From Telopea speciosissima (Eukaryota; Streptophyta; Magnoliopsida; Proteales; Proteaceae), in assembly GCF_018873765.1 (NCBI RefSeq), contig NC_057925.1, positions 48,682,010-48,746,009 of the forward strand: 64,000 nucleotides of DNA, read 5' to 3'. The notes under the pieces are model-generated. The model was not told the DNA's origin. It ran no database searches and worked only from the letters and a program-made list of their open reading frames with translations. The translations under genes and the position numbers were made by a program. Each line of letters starts with the position of its first letter. Position 1 is the first letter of the stretch. Below, one piece after another: positions 1 to 12,900 of the stretch.

Positions 1-966
1 GATTCTGTTTCTATGGATTTATGTAACCTAGTAGCCTTAGGTGATTAGAATTGCATTAAGTATGTTCGTTTAGACCTTGGATTGGGTGCCCCCCCCCCCC
101 CCCAGAAAAAAAAAAAAAAAAAAAAAAAGTTTGCTGAATGGCCTGAACCCATGTGAAGACCACTCCCAACATCAAGCTTATTTTTTATTGGGATTGGGTG
201 TTTTGTTGGATGCCTGGATCACCATGAGTATGGAGGTAACTGTTCTAGCACCTTTTTTCATGCATATTTGATGGCATTTGGGTTTGGTAGTTCTCTCAGA
301 GAAACTTCAGGAGTTATTGTCTCTTGCTAACTCTCAAAAGTAGAGTTTTAGATTTACGTTCTCTTCTTCATGGTCTGTGAGAGCCTCACACTAAGCTACT
401 AGGTGGTTTTTCATAGGGTCCGCTGGTCTCTGGAAGTTTGTGTTTGATTAGAGAAGAAACAAACTATATGGTTTCTCGGAGAGTCCTTTTATTCCAGCAT
501 TAAGGAGGACTCACTGGTAGTTCTCTTGGGCTGAAAACCACCTCAGGAACTTTTGACTTATTTTTTCTTGATTATATGAAATTTGGGGTCTAGAATGATT
601 CAATCTGATTGACAATTGGCATACAGGATTTGTTGCCATGACTTTCTATTGCAAGTGTGATGCTCTGAATTTGGACCCTGTATATGTTTGATTGACTCCA
701 TATAGTTGAACCACCAGGAAACTAGTTTTCTTATAAAATAATTTTGTTCATGGTAAAAAGCCAGAAGCTCTTTCCCCCCCCCCCCTTCCAACTAATTCTA
801 TATTTCAGTTTGTTTGGATGGTATGTTGATGCAATATGGCACTGATATTTTGAATCTCCAGTACTGTAGTTTCTTTTATAGCAGTGCTACAGTTTCAATT
901 GGGAAATTTATGTTTACTGCAATTAATTGCTTGACATAATCAAAACTTTTCACTCCAATTTTGCAG
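1..966 (+). other. SRT1 intron sequence at window edge
   Basis: I see no exon here. The stretch lies 5' of the acceptor at 965-966, so it is inferred to be intron of SRT1. It carries a C15 tract joined to an A23 tract (89-128) and a C12 run (774-785). Short reading frames in it contain only homopolymer translations and resemble nothing. Confidence 0.6.
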
Positions 967-3900
967 CAAACTCCAAAGGACAAGAAAGCAAGTTTGGTAA
1001 TCCATGGGTTTGTGGATCAGGTACTTTCCTTCTTGATGCAAATTCATCGTCAAACTGGGTTTGTTTGCTTAGGAATAAGTCTAGGGTTGGGTTGTATTTA
1101 TGTTGGGCCTTTGATTCCATGGGTTTTCAATGTAATAGGTCACTTTTATGAGCCTAAAGTACGGGTAATGAGATTGCATATGGGAGTAGCTAGTTTATTT
1201 TTAAGTTGGTTTGGGTTGGTTCAATATTTCAATTGAACCGGTTGGTTCAATTTAAGTTGTGGTCTAGTTGATGTTAGCTACTTTCTATTTTCATTGTTAG
1301 AAATTGTCAACAATTAGTTCACATTAGTTTAGAAACTGATTGTGCCTTGTATTCTAAGCAAAGGGAGACCAATTGGAGACTTTCTAATTTTGGACCCTGC
1401 TCCTCCCTTCAATTATTATATAAAGCAACCCAAGAGGGCACAAGAGCGCACGGTTTTTCTGCTTTAACATTGCTATTGTTTGCATGCTTGCTCCCCATGG
1501 AGTTACCTTAGTGATTGATCTGGGTGGAAAGGGCTGGTGTTCGATCCAGTCGACTCATTGCAGTGGGAAGCCCGGGAGGCTGCTGTCAATCGTGTTCTTC
1601 ATCTCTACGCTGTTTAACGGCTGTTTGAAGAAGAGACATCCCAAACTCACTGTTGCAGGTTCAGGCCTTTTCTTTGGTTAGTTTATATTTCGGTTCCTCA
1701 CCTTCTAATTCCATCACTTCAATCCCCAGCCCTATCCAGCCATCAATTCCCCTCCATCTTTTGATCGAGTTTTGCACCCATCAATAGAGATACTTGATCC
1801 AATTGGCAGACCATTCTGACCAGCTGATCCCCTGTTATCAGAAATTCCCCCTATCCTGTCCTTGCTCGATTTAAACCCAGTTCCAGACCCAGTTTTGAAA
1901 TCGGTATAGGGTTTTATCAATGCTGTTTATGGATTGATTAGTAGTACTGAGTCTCTGACTTATCACTTGTTTCGGACCATTATTCAATATATAATCAAAC
2001 CCTAAATTCTATTATTCTACTCTATTCTCTGCTTCACATCCCTAGTGCTGTCACCGATTGCATATCCTTACCAGTGTTGCTGTTCTGCTGGTTAGGATAC
2101 TTTCAAATTGTCTCCTTTATTGTGCTTTCATTCCATCCTAGTATTTAATCTTTGTTTCATACTCATAACCCACAGCCTTATTATGACCTGACCATTTCAC
2201 AAGTGTGACCTAATTTCCCTGTTTTAAGATCCTGTTTTGGGACTATTTGAAGTCCTCAAATCTGTCCTACATTACTTCTACTTTGAATTCATATTTTTGC
2301 TACATAGTTAATATTATGCCTATCAACTTGGATGCAGGTTGTTAAAAAAAACTTGGAGGCGGGTTTTCTGGGTGGATCATAGAAGGAATCAGAAAATTTT
2401 GGAATTAGAAAGTCAAAATTGTGGTGGCATTAGTAGGGGAAAAGTCCAATCAGTGGTAGATGTGAAGCTGGCATAGACTGAAGCACTGAACCTGTAGACT
2501 ATCCAAAGGGTTGCTTATCTGACAAACTCAACCATAGCAGGTGTAGATGTCCCGGAAATGTCTATATGTCAACACAAGAGGACTTGAAAAAGCTTCCTCA
2601 CAGCTGCTTGGGGTTGCTAAAACTGATCCTTCACATTTCTGCTCTGTATATGTTATCTGCAGATGTTATGGGCTTTTCCTTGGGGACCACTGATCTAAAT
2701 TTGTAGTTCATGTGGCAGAAAACCTCTCATTCTACTGGAAAATAAGCCTGTTATGTCTGCAAGGCTATATACGGAGTGGAATGTCAAAAGGATTTGTATA
2801 GCTCACAGACACACACATATGTGTATCGGGTTTATAACAGGTTTTAGTTTGCACAAGTTAATTATTTACTTCTGTCCCCGTCTTTTTTCTTCCCAACTAC
2901 ACGTTAGGGATTAGGTCTTCAGAATAATCTTCATTTTTGCCTTGGAAAGCTCCAACTGAAAAACCATATTGTTCACATCAGTGAGATTTTTTTTTTTAGG
3001 AATTTCTTTGCTTCAAGCAATTCTTCTACCATATTTCTTTTCCTTCTTTATTATTGTAGCAGATTATGGAGATTGGCCAATTGAGAAGGGGGTAAAGAAG
3101 CATTTTTTGTTTATTCACTCTTCTGGGGGATCTTAAGGATCAATTCAAAACTTAAAGACACTGATTCCACTTCCAGACCTTGACTATGCCAGGTTTAGAA
3201 TCAATAACAACACAAATGGGTTCTCTTTTAGTTTGGGAGTCGGGGTAGAGTTACAATTTGAAGCCGCCGCTGCTCCTTCCTTTACAATTCCAGATTCCTT
3301 ACTCAAAAAATTGCGACGTACTCAGTTTTTTTTTTTTTGGGGGGGGGGGGGGGTTGGGGTCGGGGTTGTTAAAACAACAATGAAGACAATGAGGTCACCC
3401 AATCTCATGCAGTACTGTTCACCCTATTCATAAATGAAACAACTAATCATTTATACATTTTTTACTTTGAAATTGCATATATGAACTGCCTTGCATCTTT
3501 TCCTTCCCCCCTTAAAAGGCACCATCACTGTTCAGACTTCAAAGTCGTATCCTTTACTGTGGAATCACCCCATTGTTGTCAGTGCTGCTGTAGACTGTTC
3601 ATCAATTATAAAGGTAAATATAGTGCCACTAGAATCAGTTGACAAAGTCTTGATTTTTCGTTCAACAGAATCAACCATTTCTTAGCTTCACCACTGTTGA
3701 TATGGGTTGTACATGTGTGATTTAATCATTAACACATTAGCATTTATTACATGATGGATCTACTTACTGCTAATTCTATTTCTCTATTAAACTTATAGTT
3801 GGATTATATTCGACTGATATCGGTCATATTTTCTTAATATACATGAATTTTTGGCTGAAATTTTAGTGGCTAACTTGAACTGGAACAGGTAATATCAGGT

Positions 3901-6900
3901 GCCATCCACTTTCTTAATCTGCACATTCCTCCGTTCGTAAGAATTGATCTTGTGCAGATCAGTCTCTCACAAATCCCCAGAAGTATGGGTAATTTTTCTT
4001 TGGATTTTGCTATTATTTTCTATTATTATGATCCATAATTGCACTCGGATGCATACATATACATATGAGTCACATGTTTATTGACATAGACCATCCCGAA
4101 GATGGAATGAACCCTACTAATGAAATACTGTATTCAAGGACTCAAAACAGTTCTAAAATAGGACCTTTTACCACCAAACTCCAATCGAGTTCAACAAATA
4201 TAGGGTGAAGTGGTGAACACTTGTGAAAATGATAGATTGATTGAAGGGCTGGATCAGAAGATATGAGGCAATCCAAATTGTGTAGGAGAGGAGTAGAACA
4301 GTAATTTCACCCCTCAAACAGAATTTCAGAAGAGAGGAATATGTAGAGTAATTGATTCTGATTATAGACTAAATCTCAGCAATAATTGATTAGTAAAACC
4401 AGTAAATCGATGCACTATTCAGAGTACATAATTCCACTTTAAGAAATAAGAGCAAAATGGGAATATTGAATTAAATCCAGATCAGCAGGTCAGAATTGCG
4501 CCAAACTGGAATCGGGTTTCTAATTAGTGTCAATGAGCAACTGATTAAATATTGGACGATTCTAATGGTTGGGTTGCCCTAATCAGAATTCATGCAAAAA
4601 AAGCGTTCCATATGAATTCCGGTTAGAACAGAATTTAATTTCAGAACTGAACAAGCACTAGAAGATGAATTGCAGAAAATCTTGAACTTGAGCTTACTTT
4701 TTAATTGATAGGAAGAAGGATGGAAGAATAGTATAGAGATAGGGAAACACCTGGGTTTCACACCGCAAGGTCGTTTGGATGGATCAAACACCAACCAGCC
4801 TTGATCGAAAACAAGGAGCCTTGATCAATGGAGAAGAAGAGCAGCACCAACTTTTCATTAATCGAATTCGTGTACAATGCTTGTCTCCCTTGTGAAACTT
4901 TATATAAAGACGCAAAAACTGACTGCTACACTAAAAAGGAAAGGCCTAACACAGTCCTTAAGTTATAAGGTGACCTAAACTGACTAGGAAACTGAAATAA
5001 CAAAGAAATAAAGACAGTAACTGAACTAGTCCCATATGCCTAGCCTTTTCCCACATTATAGACCCATTAAAGTGTCCCATTACAAAGAAAACACATGGGA
5101 TCTGTTAACAGGAGAGAATTAGAGCTCAATGCTTGGACGTATTATTGAACATCCAAGCCTCTTTATTTATAATAGAAGAAGGGAGAGAGAAGTTACATAA
5201 TTGCCCCCACATAGCCGACTCTATGAAATTAGAGCCGGTTATAGTGGAAAAATATAAAGAAAGACAAAAATACCCCCCACGGTTCACTATTACAATATTT
5301 TAACTCTCCCCCTCAAGTTGAAGCACAAATATCAAACATGCCCAACTTGATTAAAATAGGATGAAAGACTTTCCCTCTTAACCCCTCAGTAAACACTTCA
5401 GCCAATTGGTCAACAAACTTCACAAAAGGAACACAGACCAGTCCTTCTTCAGCATCTCTTTGATAAAGTGCCTATCAACCTCCACATGCTTTGTTCAATC
5501 ATGTTGAATAGGATTGTTAGCATTGCTAATAGCAGCCTTGTTGTCACAATACAACATCAAGGGGAGACGGACAGGAGCACCAAGATCTTGCAATAAACCT
5601 CTAAGCCACAACAACTCACAAATGCCTTGTGTCATGGCGTAAAACTCTGCTTCGGCACTAGACCTTGCCACCACATTCCGCTTTTTGTTACACCAAGTGA
5701 CAAGATTTCCACCTACAAGGAGCAATAACCAGATATGGACTCTCTATTAGAAGATTCAACCCAATCAGCATCAGTATACGCTTCAACTAGTAGATGGCTA
5801 TGAGGAGATAAAAGAATTCCTTTTCCTGGGGCTGACTTCAAATAGCGAAGAATACGAAGAACAACATCCATATGAGAAGAATAAGGATCATTCATGAACT
5901 GAATTACCAAACTCACGACAATGGCTATGTCTGGCCGTGTGTAAGAGAGGTTAATAAATTTTTCCCACCAGCCATTGGTAACGACCTTTGTCAACTGGTT
6001 CACCCTCTTTTTCCTTAAGCCTTGTAGTAGCCTCTATAGGTATATCCGAAGGGTGACACCTTAATAACCCAGTCTCAGACAATAGATCTAGGATATACTT
6101 CCTTTAAGAGAGAAAGATGCCCTTTGAAGATCGAGCAACCTCTATCACTAGAAAGTACTTCAACTTTCCCAGATCCTTTATTTCAAATTCACGGCCAAGG
6201 AAAGTCTTCAACTCGTAGATGGTCACCATAATATCATCAACATAGACTATGAGAATGGTCACTTTATCACCATTCATTTTGATAAACAGAGTATGGTCAA
6301 CACTACTCTTCTTATATCCCACAAAAACCATAGCCTTATTAAATCTTCCAAACCAAGCACGAGGTGACTACTTCAGCCCATATAAAGCATGCTTCAACTT
6401 ACATACCTTGCCGTTGGTTTTGTCACATGAGAAACCGGGTGGAATAACCATATATACCTCCTCTTCAAGCTCTCCATGTAGGAAGGCATTCTTGACATCC
6501 AACTGTTGTAAATCCCACCCTAGATTTACTGCACAAGATAATAGCACTTTGGCGGTGTTTAGTTTTGGAACAAGTGCAAAGGTCTCCTGATAGGCAATCC
6601 CATATGTTTGAGTGAATCCCTTTGCCACCGGTCGTTCCTTATATCGATCCACAGTGCCGTCTACCTTCTGTTTCACCACAAACACCCGTTTACATCCAAC
6701 TGGTCTTTTCCAGAGGAAGAACCACCAGATCCCATGTGTAATTTTTTTTTGTAAGGCTCTCATTTCTTCCATCATTCTTGCCTTCCACTTTCCATCTGTA
6801 AGAGCTTCCTACCAATTTTGGGTAATACGAACAAAAGAAAGAGAAGAAATAAATGCACGAAAGGATGGACAAAGGGAATTATAGGATACAACATGAGATA

Positions 6901-9900
6901 TAGGATGCTGAGTACAAGTCCTAGTACCTTTGCGAAGAGCAATAGGTAACTTAGGAGAAGGGGTTTTACCTGGAGTGGGAGGATGATCTGGATCCAGAGT
7001 CGACAACTGAATGGGTACTGGTGCAGCAGTGGATGGAAGCTGCTTGTTTTTTGAACATCCTGTCTGATATATTTTGAGATTGGAGTCATTAATTCTCCTT
7101 TGAAATTCTCCAATAGTTTTTTGGACTGAAGTGAGCTCCCGCTGAATAGGAACTGCATCATTACCAGTATCTAAGGTCTCCCCCTATGTGGGATCCTCTT
7201 TGTTAGACGACATGTGAGGAATAAGAGCAGTGGGTTCAAGCTGGTTATACATTGGAGCCTCAAGAGGGGCCCCAAGAGTCAACACATCTTCATTGGAACT
7301 CTCCCCCTGAAGAGGTGTAGTGGGATAATAGGAAAGGGTTTCATGGAAAATACATACATACAAACCACCGTCCAACATGTGGGTGGATAGTAACATTTAT
7401 AACCCTTATGGGAGAGAGAATAACCCAAGAAAATGCAGCAAAGGCCACGGGTCTCAAGTTTACCAGGGCACAAAGTATTCCGAGCATAACAAACACAACC
7501 AAAAACTTTAGGGGGAACTACAAAGGCTGAGGAGCCATTTAAAACGTCAGATGGGGTACCCAAGTTCTTATTAATGAGGTAGGCTACAGTAAGAACATCC
7601 CCCCCCCCCCCCCCAATATTGGGCGGGGGGGGGGGGAACATTGTGGGCAAACATAAGAGCCCGAGCCACTTCTAAGAGGTGGCGATTTTTTCTTTCAGCC
7701 ACTCCATTCTGGGCAGGTGTATCAACACAACTGGTCTAGTGGAGTATCCCATGGGCAACAAGGTATTTTTGGATTGACCTTCCATATACTCTTTACCATT
7801 GTCACTCCTCAAAATTTTGAGAGTGGCATTGAAATGGGTCTGAACCAACTTGTCAAAAAATGCTGAAAACACAAGAAAACATCATTTTTATAATACACCC
7901 AAGTACTCCTAGGGTGAGAGAAAACGAAATACCTGAACGGGCAAAATTGGAACCTAAAGTGGTGGTAGAATTGGCAGGAGTCGATGTAGTAGATGCAGCA
8001 GAAACCTGTAACATACGACAGAATGCCTGAAGTTAATACTGGGAGAGACCAGTGTCAGTAGTAGGAGCCGTGATAACAGTTTCAGTATGATTGGCTTTGT
8101 TTTTCGACTTCCCAAGTGCAGCATGCTTAGCCTCAAAATCAACCGGTTTACCATGAAGCTTCCAACAAGTGGCTTTAGTGTGATAGGGCTTGTAACAGTG
8201 CTCACACTTCACCGTCCCTTTAGAAGAATCACTAGGATAGTAGGATCAGCAGTGGCAGCAGTCTGTAGAGCAATTCAGTCAGTAGCGGAGTACGTAACAT
8301 TGCTGTCCTACGATTTTCTTTAGAAAGAACTAAGGCATAGGACTGCTCCAAGGTAGAAAATGGAACTCTGCCCAAAACTTGAACTCGAATCTGGTCATAT
8401 TCAACATTTAACCCGGCTAGAAAATCATAAACCCTGATTTCATCCACATGCTTCCGATAGGCAGCAATATTGGTTGCAGTGGTGGGCTGATAATCAGAGT
8501 AATGGTCTAATTGTTGCCATAAACTATGCATGACAGCATAGTATTTGGAGATAGAGAGATCCTTTTGGGTGGTGTCATGAATTTTTTCCCGAGTTCATAA
8601 CACCTGTGCATCATTCCCTAGCTATCCATAGGTTTCCTTTGCAGCAGACCATATTTGAGAAGCAGTCTTGTTAGTTAGTTATATTGGGCCAGAATACTGT
8701 GGGGGTATTCGGGACTTTTTTCCTTTATTATTTGTTAGTTTCTTATGTGGTTTAATCCCACATTGCTTATGTAATTATTTTTACTAGTTCATTATAGTTA
8801 TAAATACAATGTGCTTGGGATGAACTAATCATCCAAGCATTAACCTAATTCAAATCTGTTTCTACATGGTATCAGAGCAGATTTCGAACTAGGGACACCA
8901 ATTTTTCTCGATTTTTGTTCTTCTTCTCTCTCTCGATCTTCTTCTCTTCTAGTTCTCTCCTTCTTCTCCCTTGTTCTTCATTCCCATATAGGGCAGCACT
9001 GATGAGGTAATCATGCAATCTAGTTGCTGCCCCCATTACCTCATTTATGACTTGTAATTCTGTTTGATAGACTCCAATCAACACTGCTGCGATATTGGTT
9101 CTTCAGTTCCTTCTTGGAGATTGTTTCTACATCAGATACAAGGGCTCCTCTCCTCTCTTTGAAGACCAGAAGCTGCTGCAGAATTGTTGTTTTATTGGTT
9201 CAGAAATTATTCCTCAAGATTGAAGACTTCCTTGAGATCGATTCCTCCATTATCAAGGTTTTTTTCAAAACCCTGACATCTATCGATCTTAAGGTTATTG
9301 CTGCCCACTGTTGCTGATTTGTTGCAGGTGTTTTCTTCACTTATAAGGGCTCCTTCGACAGCTATATCAGCTTCTACAGATCTGTTTTTTGGTGTGTGAA
9401 GACCTTGAGATCGATCTCATCATTACAGGGTTTTTTTAACCCTAACTCTATCGATATTGGGCTGCTACACCTGTTTTTTTTTTATCTGATTTTTCTGCAG
9501 ATGTGTTTCTCTTATTAAGGACTTCTCTACCTCAGTCTTTCAGCCACTTTGATATTATTTATTGCAGCCTAGGCTCATCCATCGATTCCATCACTTTAGG
9601 GTTTTGTTTAAAACCCTAAAAACCATAATCGATCAAGGTTCTTTTTGGCTGCTGGTTCTATTTGTTTGGGACTTTACTTGAAGTTGTTTGGCCTTCTCTG
9701 CTGCCGGTATGGGTGACTCTACCAACTCTCATCGCTACATTCATGATGGCAATCACAAGACAGATTATCACGACTTTCCACCTAACCCAAAGAACTGGAT
9801 GGCTCAAATTACCTTCTCGTGGTCCGAGATCAGCCTCCTTTGCCATTGCTGGCCGTGGCCTCACTGACCATATTGATGGCACTATTGTTAAGCCTAGTGA

Positions 9901-12900
9901 TAAAGGCCCTGATCGACTAAGTGGCTGGCCAATAATGGTGTTCTCATGTCCTACCTCATAGGCTCTATGACTTGACTTTACTGAAAGATAATTTTCTTCT
10001 TCCGGACACTGCCGACCAGATTTGGGCTGCTTGCAAGGAGACCTACGGACAGCTTGGCAATGATGCCCAAGTTTATGAAATTCGAAAGAAGGTCCTTCAC
10101 ACTACTCAGGGAGACCTTTCTGTTTCGGACTACTATGCTTCTCTCCGTAGCTTGTGGCAACAGTTGGATCATTACTCTGATTTTCACCCCTCTACAGTTG
10201 CTGATATTGCCTCTTATAAGAAACATGTGGACAAGATCAGAGTCTATGATTTTTTAGCTGGTTTGAATATGGAGTATGATCCCATTTGTGTTCTAGTGTT
10301 GGGCCATATACCTCTTCCCACACTTGAACAATCTTATGCATTGGTTTCTTTTGAGGAGAACCGTAGGGCTGCCATGTTACATCCTCCTATTACTGACAGA
10401 TCTGCTCTCAAGGCTGCTGCCCCCATCACTCCTACACCTATTGGCACTGCTTCTCTTGGTGATTCTACTACAGGGACTGTTGTTTGTGAGCACTGTCACA
10501 TACCATATCACACTAAGGAGAGGTGTTGGAAACTTCATGGGAAACCGTGACTTTGAAGCAAAAGCTAGGACCTAAGACAAGAGGCCCATCAAGACTATTA
10601 AAGCCTATCGACCCTGGTCTATCCCAGGATGAGCTACAGGCATTTCGACGTATTTGAGGTCTTCCGCTGCTGTTGCCTTTACTACATCAGCTACTGCCAA
10701 TTCTTCCGCTCATTCAGGTTCACACTTTGCCCGGTCAGGTATTCTTTTTGGCGGTCATTGTGCTTCTGTAGCCTCCCATCCTTGGATCATAGATTCTGGG
10801 GCTACAGATCATATGACCGGTTCCTTTAGTTTGTTTAATCGATACTCTTCTACTTCTGGGAAGGACAAGGTCAAGGTAGCTGATGGTTCTCTTTCATCTA
10901 TCTCTGGAAAGGGAATCATCAACTGCACCTCCTCCCTTCCCTTAACTTCTGTTTTGCACATTCCTAATGTTACTACTAACCTTCTTTCCATTAGTAGTAT
11001 TACTCGTGATCTTAACTGCAAAGTTACTTTCTTTCCTTCTCATTATGTGTTTTAGGATCTGGCCTCTGGGAAGACGATTGGATTGGGTAACGTGCACGGT
11101 GGGCTGTACCTGCTTGATGATGGTCGCTTCTCTCCACCACCATTACCTTCTCCACTACACTGGAACTCCATGGTCTCTTCTGAACTCTACCAGTGGCACT
11201 CTAGGTTAGGTCACCCCCCTTTAGGAATTTTAGCACATTTATTTCCTAGTTTGGTCACCCTACAGACTAAGGATGACTTTTTTTGAGAGGTGTGTGTTCT
11301 GGCCAAACAGACACGTTCAAATTATCCTATTTCAAATAAAAGAAGTTCTTCTTGTTTTGAGTTAGTGCATTCTGATGTTTGGGACCCTAATCGTAAACCC
11401 TCTATTTCTGACCATCGGTGGTTTGTATCTTTCATTGATTGTCATTCTAGGAACACATGGGTCTATCTCTTGCACACCAAAAATCAAGTTTTTTCATGCT
11501 TTCAACACTTTCATAAAATGGTCCAAACTCAGTTCCAGGCTACTCTGAAAATATTGAGAAGTGATAATGGAACAGAGTATAAAGAATCACAATTTCAAAA
11601 ATATTTGGCTGACCATGGCATCATTCATCAGACTAATTGTGTTGATACCCCTGCCCAGAATGGTGTGGCAGAAAGGAAAAACCGCCACTTGTTAGAAATG
11701 GCTAGAGCATTAATGTTTGCGAGGAATGTCCAGTCTCAATATTGGGGGGATGCGGTTATCACGGCAGCCTATCTCATCAATAGGCTGCCATCTCGGGTAC
11801 TTTACTCCCGTAGCCCCTCTGATGTTTTAATTGGTAATTCCTCCTTTATTGTGCCTCCCAAGGTGTTTGGTTGTGTGTGTTATGCTCGAGACACTAAATC
11901 TCCCAGCAAACTTGAACCTCGAGGACTCCGTTGTATTTTCTTGGGTTATTCTCCAACCCAGAAAGGCTATAAATGTTACCATCTCCCTTCCCGCCGTACC
12001 ATGGTTAGCATGGATGTTGTTTTCCATGAGTCCCTTTCTTATTATTCTTCGCCACCTCTTCAGGGGGAGAGTGCTGGTGAAGATGTGGCTTTCGAGATTC
12101 CTCTACCTGAGGAGCCTTTGGGTACCCAGCCCTCTTTACCACCCACGGCTGCTGTCCAGCCCTTTTTGGATGCTTCCCATCCACCCTTGGATGCTGCCCA
12201 TCCTACTTTGGAGACCTCCCAACAACCTCTGGCTGTTCCTCCCTCACCTAATGGGAATCCTTTACAGGGGGAGACCATAGAAAATAGTGTTGTTAATATT
12301 CCTACTCAGGGGGAGCAGACTCCGTTCCAGAGAACTATTGGTGAATTTCAGAAGAGAATTGACAACTCCAACATGATCACCTATACAAGGGGAAGGTCCA
12401 AAAGAGGGCAGTTGCATCCCACTATAGCACTAGTACCCATCCAATTGCCGGCTCCAGACACAGATCCTACATCTCCTGGTAATCCTTCTCCTTCCGACCT
12501 ACCTATTGCAATTCGCAAAGGTACTAGGACTTGCACTTTACATCCCATATCTCATTTTGTTTCGTATAACTCTCTTTCTCCCTCTTTTCGTGCATTTGTA
12601 TCTTCTCTTTCCTCTGTTTCGGTTCCTAGAAATTGGCAGGAAGCATCTACAGATGGAAAGTGGAAGACAGCAATGTTGGAAGAAATGAGAGCACTACACA
12701 AAAATAATACGTGGGATCTTGTGGCTCTTCCTCCAGGGAAAAAACCAGTGGGCTGTAGATGGGTCTTCGTAGTTAAACAGAAGGCTGATGGTTCGGTGGA
12801 CAGGTACAAGGCACGTTTGGTTGCAAAGGGGTTCACTCAGACTTATGGAGTTGACTATCAGGAGACCTTTGCACCAGTGGCAAAGCTCAACACTGTCAGG

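Noticed and set aside
3519..3611. Open stretch with good splice-like edges (TTAAAAG acceptor, AAG/GTAAAT donor) that looked like an extra SRT1 exon
   Set aside because: Including it forces the exon at 967-1020 into a different frame and breaks the [18 protein letters not shown] to [11 protein letters not shown] continuity that matches plant SRT1.
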